From the NCBI RefSeq assembly GCF_024400215.1, contig NZ_CP053748.1, forward strand, positions 5,952,001 to 6,016,000: DNA of 64,000 nucleotides, written 5' to 3'. Below are positions 33,583 through 42,711 of this stretch, in pieces. How positions within the stretch are numbered: the stretch's first letter is position 1; every line of letters starts with the position of its first letter. The notes beneath the pieces were generated by a model that ran no database searches, was not told the origin of the DNA, and saw only the letters and a program-made list of their open reading frames with translations. Source of the stretch: Massilia sp. erpn (GTDB lineage: Bacteria > Pseudomonadota > Gammaproteobacteria > Burkholderiales > Burkholderiaceae_D). The translations under genes and the position numbers were made by a program.

Positions 33583-34752
33583 TTAGTTATTGATGTTCAG
33601 TACTTCGGTAACCCACTGATTGGTTACTTCGATACGGAAGTTCGGGTTCTCGGCCGGAGGCACGTCGGTGAAGCGGATATTCCAGTACACCTTGCCCTGC
33701 TCCAGCTGGCTGGCGGTATTCAGCTCAGGGTCGGGATAGACCTCGAAGTTGATGATGCAGCCGGCATTGCGCAGATCGCGCATGAAGGCGTTCAAGCCCT
33801 CGGTCACGTCCTTCACATAGGTTTTGGTGATGCCACGGTCCACCGCCCATTTGTGGGCGTAGAGGATGGCGTCCATCACCATATCGGTGGTGCGCACACG
33901 GGTTACGAAAGACCATTTCGGATCGGAAGACAGGGTGCGGTTGCCCCACAGGCGGAAGCCGCCGTCGCGGATGATGGTGCTGATATTGACCTTGTTCAGC
34001 AGATTGGCGCGGCAAGTCTCGTCGCCATCCAGGAACTCGACCGGACGCTTGGTACCGACCACGCCGACCATTTCCTTGTTCGAAGGCGAGATCCAGAAGC
34101 CGTATTCCTGGTCGGTCCACGCGAACAGGCCAGCGGCGGCGGCCGATGCGGGCGCGTCGACGGCGGCATTGGCGGTGGTGTCCCACACGCGGATGCCCGG
34201 GTCGACCAGGTACAGGCGCTTGCTGCCGAATTTGGCGGCGTAAGCGGTGGCCGAATCGTCGTCGGTATTCGGGCCATCAATGATGGCGATGGCGCGCAGC
34301 TTGCCGGCGATGCCGTCCATGGCGGTGGCCACGGCCTGGGTAGCCGAATAGCCGGGCGCCACCAGCAGACGGGGATGCAGGCCCAGGACGGATTTCGCGT
34401 CGAGCAGGGCTTGCAGGCCGGTGCGCGCACCTTGCGCGGTCACGCCGCCGATGACGGCCGAGGTCTGGGCCGCGGCATCGGCCACCTGGGCCACGCCGAC
34501 CGCCGCGATCACCGCATTGGTGCGGGCGTACACGGCGCGCAGGGATTTATACAGATTGCTGGTCACGCCAAACGCTGCCGCTGCTTCACGCAGCGAGGTG
34601 ATCTTGACCGGCACATTCGGCGCGGCCAGACCGGCACCCGGCGTATAGGTATCGACAATGCCGATCACCGAGCTGGATGGGGTGGTGATTGGACGTGGGC
34701 CGGAATCGACCAGGGTTACGGTTACACCGTGAAAGAAAGATGCTGCTGGCAT
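33583..34752 (-). CDS. FI: Contractile tail sheath protein FI
   Basis: A 389-aa P2 FI-type sheath protein. It has FFHGVTVTLVDSGPRPITTPSSSVIGIVDT at the N terminus and AWTDQEYGFWISPSNKEMVGV, ANLLNKVNISTIIRDGGFRLWGNRT and FVTRVRTTDMVMDAI in the body. The sheath contracts to drive the tube through the target envelope. The AT-rich fibre cassette and a terminator lie upstream. Confidence 0.95.
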   Translation of the reverse strand: MPAASFFHGVTVTLVDSGPRPITTPSSSVIGIVDTYTPGAGLAAPNVPVKITSLREAAAAFGVTSNLYKSLRAVYARTNAVIAAVGVAQVADAAAQTSAVIGGVTAQGARTGLQALLDAKSVLGLHPRLLVAPGYSATQAVATAMDGIAGKLRAIAIIDGPNTDDDSATAYAAKFGSKRLYLVDPGIRVWDTTANAAVDAPASAAAAGLFAWTDQEYGFWISPSNKEMVGVVGTKRPVEFLDGDETCRANLLNKVNISTIIRDGGFRLWGNRTLSSDPKWSFVTRVRTTDMVMDAILYAHKWAVDRGITKTYVKDVTEGLNAFMRDLRNAGCIINFEVYPDPELNTASQLEQGKVYWNIRFTDVPPAENPNFRIEVTNQWVTEVLNINN

Positions 34753-34770
34753 GTATACTCTCCCAAAAAT

Positions 34771-34795
34771 AAAAAAAGCCCGCTCAAGGCAGGCT
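34771..34795 (-). terminator. Intrinsic terminator upstream of the sheath gene
   Basis: AGCCCGC/GCAGGCT stem (one mismatch) with a run of seven A on the plus strand (T run on minus). Confidence 0.7.
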
Positions 34796-34815
34796 CAAAA
34801 ACAAAAAACAAAATA

Positions 34816-35427
34816 TCAAACAGATGGCCAGTCAAGACTTCCAGCCATCGTTATCTCCTTCAGCGTTTTTGCAAGATCGACGCTTCGTTTCGCCTGCAAT
34901 CTGACACCTTCAATTTGCGCAGCCGCCTTCACCCATGTCTCATGCGCCGCAATTACCGCGTCAGATACCGCACCGATATCCAGTGCAGTAATTCCCACTT
35001 CGGCCTGCAGGAGGGGATAGCTGGCACCCGGGGCCTTCCTAAATGCCAGCGCCTCGCTCAGCTTATTCATATAAATCAACGCTTGCATTGCTCCAGGCGT
35101 TGCAATTTTCTTTCTTAGGCTTTCAGCAATCGTATCTATCTCTTCCTTTCTCAAAATTCTTGCAAAATCTAAATTTATCTCTTCCTTTGGAAGTTCAGTG
35201 AGGCTCCACGACTGCTTGTATCGGCCATTTTCTTTGACGGGAGCGGATTCTTTTAATAGAAATCCTGGCTCCGCCTTCGCTTGCTTAGTTTTTTCAACAA
35301 TCTCAAAATCAGTGCCAATGAGACTTTCATTATTCAAAGCCAAAGGAAATGAAACTTCCGGATAAGTGGAATATAAATCTTCCAAAGTTGCCGGATATTT
35401 CATCGTTTTTACATTAATGAATAGCAT
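34816..35427 (-). CDS. Fibre-cassette protein, tail-fibre assembly-like
   Basis: A 203-aa AT-rich gene. The N-terminal half (VKTMKYPATLEDLYSTYPEVSFP, SWSLTELPKEEINLD) and helical C-terminal half (ESLRKKIATPGAMQALIYMNKLSEALAFRKAP) resemble phage tail-fibre assembly chaperones encoded after fibre genes. Similarity is weak. ATG 35427 starts the best frame; an in-frame ATG at 35403 is possible. It follows the Gly-rich adhesin and precedes the sheath terminator. Confidence 0.55.
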   Translation of the reverse strand: MLFINVKTMKYPATLEDLYSTYPEVSFPLALNNESLIGTDFEIVEKTKQAKAEPGFLLKESAPVKENGRYKQSWSLTELPKEEINLDFARILRKEEIDTIAESLRKKIATPGAMQALIYMNKLSEALAFRKAPGASYPLLQAEVGITALDIGAVSDAVIAAHETWVKAAAQIEGVRLQAKRSVDLAKTLKEITMAGSLDWPSV

Positions 35428-35431
35428 ATTT

Positions 35432-36277
35432 TTACCATCCAGTGTTGGCTGCAACAATCTGGCCACCATCATTAGAAAGACCCCAGGCTATTCTGGCAAA
35501 TGCCCGGCCAGGCATATATGGGTTACCATTAGTCCCGCCAGAGCCACCTCCAAAACAGGGATCTTGAATCGGGCTAGAGCTCCACGAGTTGCCGCCTATA
35601 AGAGTTTTGTTCCAAGTCGAACTTCCGGAAATTTGTTTTGCAGCAGAAATGCTGTTAATAAAAGCTGGAGAAACTTGAAAGCCCCCATGCGCTCCGCCCA
35701 AATTGCCATGAGCGCCACCACCACCACCACCGGAATAGCCTCCTCCTGGAGCAGCACTTTGCCCCTCATATGCCCCGGTATAATTCATACCCGTTCCGCC
35801 AGCAAATCCACCGCCGGCAAAAACAGGAAAATCATTTTTATAGATCGTTCCAATCCCACCTGGTCCACCAGTATTCGTATTCGCATTGACGCCGGCGGTT
35901 GCCGCAATCAAATTCCCTAATGCCGCGGACTGGATAAGTAGTGGCGGAGCCTGATAATTATTCCAAGTAGCATCGTTTGTGTTCGCAACGCAAGATTTAG
36001 GAACCACAATCGTCAACACGTCATTCGGTGGGAGCACAACCCCGACCTTCACACTGCCTCCACCGCCGCCACCCGCTGTATAGCCACTCATGGCTCCGGA
36101 GCTGCCGCCAACACCAATGCCTAGCAAAATAACCTTGCGCCAACGACTAGGAATTTTGAAGGTGTAGACGCTGGCAGTTCCACGGCTTCCCGGCGTATCC
36201 TGCAGACCAACGAAATCAACCCAGCCGCCAGCGGGTCTTCCTTTCGGCACCCGAGAGCCAATCATATGAATTGCCAT
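35432..36277 (-). CDS. Glycine-rich putative receptor-binding protein (adhesin-like)
   Basis: A 281-aa protein with long Gly-rich blocks (SGYTAGGGGGGS; GGGYSGGGGGGAHGNLGG; FGGGSGGTNGNP) between short non-Gly segments. Such Gly-rich repeats recall the polyglycine-II sandwich adhesins of T4-like gp38 proteins (for example phage S16). No sequence proof of that fold exists here. ATG 36277 follows GAAGGG. It probably decorates a fibre tip and contacts the target cell. Confidence 0.65.
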   Translation of the reverse strand: MAIHMIGSRVPKGRPAGGWVDFVGLQDTPGSRGTASVYTFKIPSRWRKVILLGIGVGGSSGAMSGYTAGGGGGGSVKVGVVLPPNDVLTIVVPKSCVANTNDATWNNYQAPPLLIQSAALGNLIAATAGVNANTNTGGPGGIGTIYKNDFPVFAGGGFAGGTGMNYTGAYEGQSAAPGGGYSGGGGGGAHGNLGGAHGGFQVSPAFINSISAAKQISGSSTWNKTLIGGNSWSSSPIQDPCFGGGSGGTNGNPYMPGRAFARIAWGLSNDGGQIVAANTGW

Positions 36278-36288
36278 CGTATTTCCCT

Positions 36289-36927
36289 TCAAGCAATATC
36301 ATAAAAAGAAATGCCACCATAAATTTTCGTTCCACCGTTTCGTGTTCGGAAAGACAAAACTGTCGTCTTGCTGCCGCCAGCTAATGGTGGCGCACTGCCT
36401 CCATCCCAGCTTACATTGTTAAATGTAACTGGCCAGGCTGCAGGAGCAATCACTTCCACTTCCCAATAAGTGGCCCCAGAAACAGCGATGCCGCTAAAGG
36501 TTACCATCGAAGCTGCGCTTGGTGTCAGCGTAATCGCTGAACCCAAGCTTAGATTCACAACAACATTGCCAGATACTGTACCAAGTGCCTGAACCGTCGA
36601 CACTTGTTGAGAAAAAGCATTAGATATATTTGCTAGCGAATTAGCGGTTGTCTGATTGATAGAAGCCAGCTGATTTGCGCCAGTCTTATTTACATCAACG
36701 ATCTGCGCCGCTCCAGCTGCATTGATATCAGATAATTTATTTTTCCCAATATCGTTAATAATTTCCTGCTGATTAGAAGCCAAGGCTGTCAAAAAAGACA
36801 CCTGGCTTCCAGCGCCTACGCCTTCAATTGCTTTTGCCAAATATACCAAATCATTTGGTTTTGCAGTTGCAACCTGGCTTGCCACCCTATCAACAATTGC
36901 TCCAATAGCATTATCCAAGACATTCAT
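36289..36927 (-). CDS. Fibre-associated protein, second module copy
   Basis: A 212-aa protein. Its start (LDNAIGAIVDRVASQVATAKPNDLVYLAKAIEGV) has the same dual-motif layout as the start of 37315-38616 (SDLYLFAKAISDAG, NELAYLQKIL). A coiled coil (ANSLANISNAFSQQVSTVQAL) and a beta-rich end follow. It is probably a fibre or trimeric tip component. AAAGGAATT precedes the ATG. The gene is distinctly AT-rich. Confidence 0.6.
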   Translation of the reverse strand: MNVLDNAIGAIVDRVASQVATAKPNDLVYLAKAIEGVGAGSQVSFLTALASNQQEIINDIGKNKLSDINAAGAAQIVDVNKTGANQLASINQTTANSLANISNAFSQQVSTVQALGTVSGNVVVNLSLGSAITLTPSAASMVTFSGIAVSGATYWEVEVIAPAAWPVTFNNVSWDGGSAPPLAGGSKTTVLSFRTRNGGTKIYGGISFYDIA

Positions 36928-36939
36928 TTTTTAATTCCT

Positions 36940-37215
36940 TTAAATATCAATTCCAAGAAGATGATCGAATTTCATTTTCGAAATTATCATGCTTGTATTT
37001 TCAAAATCAGAAATCTTCACCTTGCTATCAATTTCAACAAGAAGATCTTTAAATGAAACAATTGAAGAATTATCCGAATTCAAGATTAATTCTATCTTTT
37101 TCAAAGCCTCATCCAAAGCAACAAAAGCATCTCTCAGGCGTAGCACATCCACACCTAAAGGATTGTCCGGATGTGGCAGAGGCAATCCAAGATAAGTAGT
37201 TTTTTGGGTTATCAT
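36940..37215 (-). CDS. Short fibre-module protein, duplicate of 38616-39062
   Basis: A 91-aa protein starting ITQKTTYLGLPLPHPDN with VDVLRLRDAFVALD. The same pattern occurs in 38616-39062 (IDQKTANLRLPLPHPDN, DDVLRLRDSLSQLD). This copy is shorter and lacks the long coiled coil of the other. It is likely an N-terminal fibre-attachment segment. Confidence 0.6.
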   Translation of the reverse strand: MITQKTTYLGLPLPHPDNPLGVDVLRLRDAFVALDEALKKIELILNSDNSSIVSFKDLLVEIDSKVKISDFENTSMIISKMKFDHLLGIDI

Positions 37216-37274
37216 TTTTAATAAAATTTTCAGAATTAGAGTTGGATCTTAAAAATAACCATAGGTGTTTTTTC

Positions 37275-37299
37275 CAAAAAAAAGCCCGCATATGCGGGC
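37275..37299 (-). terminator. Intrinsic terminator between the two fibre modules
   Basis: A 7-bp stem GCCCGCA/TGCGGGC with a 2-nt loop and a nine-base A run on the plus strand. Confidence 0.75.
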
Positions 37300-37314
37300 C
37301 TGATTTTAAAAACA

Positions 37315-38616
37315 CTACACAAACCACTCTATGATTACCAAACCGCTGCCACCGTTGCCTGCCTTTCCTCCAACGGAAAAGCCAAGTCCTCCGCCACCGC
37401 CAGCGGCAACCCCACCATTTCCTGCCCAAAAAACAACGCCGCCGTTATTCGTGGGATTGTAGCCAGGAGCGCCCATACCACCACCTCCGCCAAATGCCCC
37501 ACCGTGCCCGCCACTCAGCATTGCGCGCTGGGGACTTGCAAATCCGCCTGAGATGGCATTGCCACCAGCCCCACCTGCACCAAAACCACCATTTTTGTCT
37601 CCAGCCCCACCAGCGGAGCCTCCTAAAGACTGTAAAAATGCTGTCTTCCATTTATCCTGATATAGAGCCGAGTTTCCACCGGCCGACGGCCCCCCGATAG
37701 TTACACTACCGGGAGTAGCGGTGCCTCCGCCGCCACCGCCTGAACTATCATACCCAGGTCCGTTTGCGGCGCCCTGACCTCCACTGCCCCATGGGCCTCC
37801 CGCAGCGCCACCACCACCTCCGGCCATATGCCATGTGCTACCGTTCCCCCCTGCTACGGCTGACCCGCCAGAACCGCCGCTCGCATTGTAGAGGGATGCG
37901 GAACCGCTACCAGTGCCACTTACCGCAGAAGGGACTGGTGCGGTAGAAGAGATGCCGCCGGCACCTCCACTTGCAACGATCATCCCGACACCGACAGAGC
38001 TTGCCTTCCCCCCACCACCATTACTGGTGCTGATCGCACCGGCACCGCCCTCCCCCACAGATACAGTGGCATTCGTCTTTAATTGAGCAAGCGTCAGCAT
38101 TCCTTCCGCATATCCACCGCCTGCACCACCGCCAACTGTGTACTCACCACTACCGGATCCCGCGCCACCACCTCCAGCGCCCCATACCCGCACTCGAAAT
38201 AATGTATTCTCTTTGTACCAACTTGGTATTTTTGCTTTGTAAGCATTGAGAAAATCAAAAGTGGTTGGCGTAGCAAATATTGCCACTTGATTTGGCATCA
38301 ACAAATCCGCCACTGCTTGAAGAGGATAAGTGTTAATTCCATTTCCTATGGTACGAACAACACCATCATTACATAACCATGTACCCTGCAATGCCCAAGC
38401 ATTGCTGAAATTTAAAATCTTCTGCAAATATGCCAATTCATTGGGGTCGCTTGTATCGGAGTTAAGCAATCTCGACTTTACGGCCTTTACAAAAACTCTC
38501 GGCACATCAGTAATACCAGCATCAGAAATTGCCTTGGCAAATAAGTAAAGGTCAGATGCTGTCGAATTTGGATTAATTCCATTCGCCTTATCAAGAATAT
38601 CTGACATATAGCTCAT
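37315..38616 (-). CDS. Large glycine-rich putative receptor-binding protein
   Basis: A 433-aa protein. The N-terminal 145 residues are fibre-like (SDLYLFAKAISDAGI; LQGTWLCNDGVVRTIG). The rest is about half glycine in repeating blocks (WGAGGGGAGSGSGEYTVGGG; GAGGNAISGGFASPQR; GGGGGLGFSVGGKAGNGG), ending in SGLVIIEWFV. Gly-rich domains of this type occur in tail-fibre adhesins. The start overlaps the stop of the upstream module gene by one base (TAATG). The gene is AT-richer than the chromosome average. Confidence 0.7.
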   Translation of the reverse strand: MSYMSDILDKANGINPNSTASDLYLFAKAISDAGITDVPRVFVKAVKSRLLNSDTSDPNELAYLQKILNFSNAWALQGTWLCNDGVVRTIGNGINTYPLQAVADLLMPNQVAIFATPTTFDFLNAYKAKIPSWYKENTLFRVRVWGAGGGGAGSGSGEYTVGGGAGGGYAEGMLTLAQLKTNATVSVGEGGAGAISTSNGGGGKASSVGVGMIVASGGAGGISSTAPVPSAVSGTGSGSASLYNASGGSGGSAVAGGNGSTWHMAGGGGGAAGGPWGSGGQGAANGPGYDSSGGGGGGTATPGSVTIGGPSAGGNSALYQDKWKTAFLQSLGGSAGGAGDKNGGFGAGGAGGNAISGGFASPQRAMLSGGHGGAFGGGGGMGAPGYNPTNNGGVVFWAGNGGVAAGGGGGLGFSVGGKAGNGGSGLVIIEWFV

Positions 38617-39062
38617 TAGAAATTCTCCAATGTAATAGCATATGACTGGTTAAATTTTCTGCGATCTACTGCGGTGGCCTGAAGCGCACTGACATTGACT
38701 TCGGCTAACGTCACCCGCTCTGCCAACGCCGTACGACTGGAGATTTCGCCGGAGAGATTTTTGTTAGTTGATGCGATAGCGGTCTGAATGATGTCCATAT
38801 CAGCCGCCATATCGCTTTTGTTTGCCTTCGTCGCAAGCACATTGGTGATTGAGCCGATGTTGCCTTGCGCCTGCTTCAGAACGGTGACAATCTCCTGAAC
38901 GGTATCCAGATTCACGTCATCGCTGGCTACCAAGCCGCGCAGGGACTGCACGATGCCATCCAGCTGGCTTAAGGAATCGCGCAAGCGTAAAACGTCATCC
39001 TTCAGCTCGTTATCCGGATGCGGTAAGGGCAGCCGTAAGTTCGCTGTTTTTTGATCGATCAT
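38616..39062 (-). CDS. Fibre-module protein with coiled coil
   Basis: A 148-aa protein with an attachment-like start (LPLPHPDNELKDDVLRLRDSL), then a coiled coil with IVTVLKQAQGNIGSITNVLATKAN and ASTNKNLSGEISSRTALAERV. It is the first gene of the duplicated cassette and translationally coupled to the large Gly-rich protein. Likely part of the fibre shaft. Confidence 0.6.
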   Translation of the reverse strand: MIDQKTANLRLPLPHPDNELKDDVLRLRDSLSQLDGIVQSLRGLVASDDVNLDTVQEIVTVLKQAQGNIGSITNVLATKANKSDMAADMDIIQTAIASTNKNLSGEISSRTALAERVTLAEVNVSALQATAVDRRKFNQSYAITLENF

Positions 39063-39071
39063 CAGACCTCC

Positions 39072-40274
39072 TTACATCGCCATGGCACGCAGGTTTTCGA
39101 CTTCGGGTCGTGCGCTGGAAGAGCCGCTCAGGACCAGCTTCACCTTCGCCGAAGTTTTGCTGAAAGCAGTCACTTCGTAGGTCAGCTCGTACTTGTTCAG
39201 GCCCAGCTGGCGCGACGAAATTTGCGGCATGTCTGCGTAGGTATCGGCAGGATCGGAACCGGCTACTTTCACAGCAATGCCCGCGCCAGATGGCAAGGTG
39301 GCGTCCAGCACTACACGAATGCGGCTGTTATTACCGGCGGGAAAAGCGACCGACACGTAATCGGCAGTGGTCTTTACCGCGCCGGAGATCAGCTGGGTGC
39401 CGGGATACAGCACCGGTGTTGCCGCCGCAGTGCCGGACAGCTTGGCGGTCACGCCCACATTGCCGGTTTCGGCTTTCGCCAGACGCAGTGGCTGGCCTTC
39501 AGCCACGTTCACCGAGACGCCGCTTGGCAGCGCCAGCGTGTATTCGACGCGGGAGTTGAAGGTTGGTGCTTCGGCCAGCGAGAGCAGCAATAGGTCAGTG
39601 GCGTTGGATACGGCCACGGAACCCAGATCCACATTGCGGCCAGCTTCGGTGAACACAGGTTTCAGCAGCTCAAAAGTCAGGTCACGGTCCTGGTGCGCGG
39701 TCCACGTCGAAGCGTTCGAGGAAGACAGCAGTACTCCCACCTGATATGGCTGGGCCGACACGCGCTTGCCGGCGTTGTTGTCCCACATATTCATCTCGGC
39801 GACTGCGAGTTTGGTCACGGCGTCGTTGCTCTGCACGACCAGCGCGTACTCCGTGTTCGCGTCGATCCACACCGGCGCATCGAACACGATCTGGCTTGGG
39901 CCAGTGGTGGCGATGGCGGCCGGCAGGATGCGGCCTTCGGCATGGATCACGTTATTCGGTACACCCGCGATCACGCCACGAATCTGAGCCACCACGGACG
40001 AGGTGCCTTTCGCGGTAAACCACAGTTTCACGCCCGCAAGCTGCGTGGATTGCGGCAGCGTGAAAGTTTGCGCCAGCGGGTCGGAACGGTTTTCGGTGAT
40101 GCGCGTGACCATCTGGCGCAGCTCGATCAGACGGGTGCCCTGGCCGAGGAAGGTTGCGCTGCCGCGCGAGCCGCCCGCACCGCTGAAGTCCACCCGTTTT
40201 GCGCCCGCCGGGATGTTCGCCGGGATCTGGAAGCTGCCGCTTACGATGCCTTGGGCATTCGCTTGAATTGCCAT
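39072..40274 (-). CDS. Tail fibre/tail-associated protein
   Basis: A 400-aa beta-rich protein (VSGSFQIPANIPAGAKRVDFSGAGGS at the N terminus; repeated strands such as LAGVKLWFTAKGTSSVVAQIRG and IVFDAPVWIDANTEYALVV). It is preceded by the DUF4815 gene, with which such proteins are often paired in phage tails. ATG 40274 follows AGGAGA. Exact function unknown; probably part of the fibre or baseplate periphery. Confidence 0.6.
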   Translation of the reverse strand: MAIQANAQGIVSGSFQIPANIPAGAKRVDFSGAGGSRGSATFLGQGTRLIELRQMVTRITENRSDPLAQTFTLPQSTQLAGVKLWFTAKGTSSVVAQIRGVIAGVPNNVIHAEGRILPAAIATTGPSQIVFDAPVWIDANTEYALVVQSNDAVTKLAVAEMNMWDNNAGKRVSAQPYQVGVLLSSSNASTWTAHQDRDLTFELLKPVFTEAGRNVDLGSVAVSNATDLLLLSLAEAPTFNSRVEYTLALPSGVSVNVAEGQPLRLAKAETGNVGVTAKLSGTAAATPVLYPGTQLISGAVKTTADYVSVAFPAGNNSRIRVVLDATLPSGAGIAVKVAGSDPADTYADMPQISSRQLGLNKYELTYEVTAFSKTSAKVKLVLSGSSSARPEVENLRAMAM

Positions 40275-40287
40275 TAAATTTCTCCTA

Positions 40288-42213
40288 TCAAGGGGTCGGG
40301 GTGACGTTGATGCCATCGAATGTGACGCTGCTCAGCACCTCGTTCGGGCCGAAACCGGCCAGCGTGAACTTGATCTGCAGCTGGCGCAGTTTCTCGGCCG
40401 CTTGGCTGGTCGAGGACAGCAGATTGTTCGACGTGCTGACCGACGTCGATTGCAGCCTGCCCCCGCCATTAACAATACGTTCCGTAGTCGGACTACTCCA
40501 AGTCGTATCCACTTCAGTCCAACGGTCGATGGCCGGAACCAGCGTCACGTCGGCCGGAATCGGATCGAAGGCCGAATACGGATTGATCAGCATGTCACCA
40601 GTTCGCATCAGCTGCGACAACACGGGGGCGAAGTTGAAGTTCAGCGTTGCAGGCTTCTGCACGTCGGAACCAACCTGGTTCGGCGCGGAAGTCACCGGCA
40701 AAGTCAGCTTGCCGCCGACAATCGCCGCCGTTTGCGCCACGCCCTGGTCGCGCAGATCGTCGCTCAGGAAAGGATCAACGAACATACCCTTCTTCAGGCT
40801 CGTATCGCGGTTGGCCGCATCGGTCTTCAGCACCTGCTGCGCAATCATCGAGGACAGATAATCCATACGTGCATTGATGTTGGCGATGTCCTGCATCGGC
40901 ACTACACGCACGCCGTCGTTGCTGACGGGACGCACGGCTTGCCAGGTCTGCTGCACGCTGGCCAGCGCCAGCAAGGTATCCGGCACGGCAGGCGGCAGCG
41001 GATTGATTTCCGCAGCCACGCCTTTCAGCCATACCAGGCCGCCCTCGGCATTCACGCACAGACGGTCGATGCGCGGCAGTTTCTGGCTGTAGCTGACGAA
41101 GATTTCGCTGCCGGCCACGGCGCCGGTCACAGTGAAGCCGGTATCATCGATGGCGGTCGGCGTGACGGTGGTGCGATACTGGTAAGTCACCTGGTAGGTG
41201 GTGCCTGGCGACGGCTCGGTGCCGGGCAGGCTCCAGTCCACCATATCGGAACTGAGCTTGTAGTCGGTGCCAGCGGCGTAAGTGGTGCCGCCCAGCGTCA
41301 CGGAAACGATCTTCGATACCGAAGTATCCGGCAGCAGATCCTTGGCATTGGTGAAGCTGCCGTGTACCACGCTGGCGGTTTTCTCGCGCAGAATGCTGAC
41401 CGAAGCAATCGATGCAAGCGGCACGCGGTTCACGTCTACGCGCTGCGCGGCAACGGTGGCCGAAATATGCGACTCATCGCCGATATTGCGCAGATCCGGC
41501 GTGGCGTTATGCAGCACGCGGCGACTGGTCGGCAGCGCCACGCCAAAACCATTGACGCGCGCCCGGCCTTCGGACACGGTATACACCTGCGAGCCGCTGA
41601 CGTCGGCCGCCGCCGCCACGTTCAGGCCCGACACCACATACGAGCCGCCCGAGCTGTCGCGGTCATAGCGGGCCAGCGCCTGGGTCACGCCATCCAGATT
41701 CGGCGGCGCTTCCTTGGCGCGCAGCACGCCGTTTTCCACCTGATAGATAGGATAGAAATCGCCGGTACGGCCATCGTTCTCCATGCCCCATACCGGCACC
41801 AGTTTCTGGCGCGCGGCGCCCGGTTCCTGGTAGCCGCGCGTACCGGATGCCGGATTGCGTAGCGCCGGCGCTTCCAGCTCCGTGACCACGCTCTCTTTCA
41901 GGTACAGGCCGATGCTGACATTGCCGATCACCGGAATGGTCAGCTTGGACGAAGCCACGGCGCGCACGCTGCCGCGCAGGTACACAGCGCCGGCTTCGCA
42001 GATGGTTTCACCGCTGTCCGGATCGACGCGCACGCGTGCATCGCGCACGATGTCGCCGTCCTTGAACAGGGCGTCGCCGATGCCTTGCAGGCGGGCCACG
42101 GTAGCCGCCTGGATTTCATTCAGCTCGGCCGATTGCAGCACGCGGTCGGAACGGAACAGCACCTGTTCGTAGTTGTCGGCCGGATTAAAGCGGTTGTAAT
42201 ACTGTTCAATCAT
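40288..42213 (-). CDS. DUF4815 phage protein
   Basis: A 641-aa protein opening with YYNRFNPADNYEQVLFRSDRVLQSAELNEIQ, the signature of DUF4815, found in contractile-tail phages. A long beta-rich body follows (YQVENGVLRAKEAPP; TYQVTYQYRTTVTPTAIDD). It is likely a structural fibre or baseplate arm protein. It lies between the I-region genes and the fibre cassette. Confidence 0.75.
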   Translation of the reverse strand: MIEQYYNRFNPADNYEQVLFRSDRVLQSAELNEIQAATVARLQGIGDALFKDGDIVRDARVRVDPDSGETICEAGAVYLRGSVRAVASSKLTIPVIGNVSIGLYLKESVVTELEAPALRNPASGTRGYQEPGAARQKLVPVWGMENDGRTGDFYPIYQVENGVLRAKEAPPNLDGVTQALARYDRDSSGGSYVVSGLNVAAAADVSGSQVYTVSEGRARVNGFGVALPTSRRVLHNATPDLRNIGDESHISATVAAQRVDVNRVPLASIASVSILREKTASVVHGSFTNAKDLLPDTSVSKIVSVTLGGTTYAAGTDYKLSSDMVDWSLPGTEPSPGTTYQVTYQYRTTVTPTAIDDTGFTVTGAVAGSEIFVSYSQKLPRIDRLCVNAEGGLVWLKGVAAEINPLPPAVPDTLLALASVQQTWQAVRPVSNDGVRVVPMQDIANINARMDYLSSMIAQQVLKTDAANRDTSLKKGMFVDPFLSDDLRDQGVAQTAAIVGGKLTLPVTSAPNQVGSDVQKPATLNFNFAPVLSQLMRTGDMLINPYSAFDPIPADVTLVPAIDRWTEVDTTWSSPTTERIVNGGGRLQSTSVSTSNNLLSSTSQAAEKLRQLQIKFTLAGFGPNEVLSSVTFDGINVTPTP

Positions 42214-42227
42214 AGTTTTGCTCTCGC

Positions 42228-42710
42228 TTAGAATGGCAGCACGTATTCAAACGTCTGCCGGATGGATGGACTGCGCACGGTTTTCTCGAAGCGTTCCAGC
42301 GCATACAGCTTGCCGGGGTGGACGATGTCGGCCGGGGCGAAGTAGCGTTGGCCGGGCGGCAGCTCGGGTTTGACCACGGTGCCGAGGAAGATGCCCACTT
42401 CGCGCAGCTGCGAGGCCGGTGCATCGAGAAAATCGAAAACAAAGCGCGTCAGCAGCCATTTGGTCGGCGTTTCGCTGACCGTGTAGCGGCCACTGACGAC
42501 CGAGATTTCGCCGTTTTCATCGGGCTTCACGAAGCGCACTTCGGTCGCCACGCGGCGGCCGATTTCGGCCACCAGGGTGGCGGCGTTATTCGGCTCCGGC
42601 ACGGCCTTGCTGTCCCATGCGGAATCGCCCGTGCCCCAGGCCAGGTGGATGGGGCGCGATTTGACCGCTTCGGCCAGCGCCGCGCGGCCGTCGTCTTGCA
42701 GAACTGCCAT
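42228..42710 (-). CDS. Tail/baseplate-adjacent protein, function unknown
   Basis: A 160-aa protein with mixed strands and helices (IHLAWGTGDSAWDSK; LLTRFVFDFLDAPASQLREVGIFLG; YFAPADIVHPGKLYALERFEKT). Related short proteins commonly sit beside P2 gpI-type genes. It ends 15 bp before the DUF4815 gene. I cannot assign a known role. Confidence 0.5.
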   Translation of the reverse strand: MAVLQDDGRAALAEAVKSRPIHLAWGTGDSAWDSKAVPEPNNAATLVAEIGRRVATEVRFVKPDENGEISVVSGRYTVSETPTKWLLTRFVFDFLDAPASQLREVGIFLGTVVKPELPPGQRYFAPADIVHPGKLYALERFEKTVRSPSIRQTFEYVLPF

Positions 42711-42711
42711 A

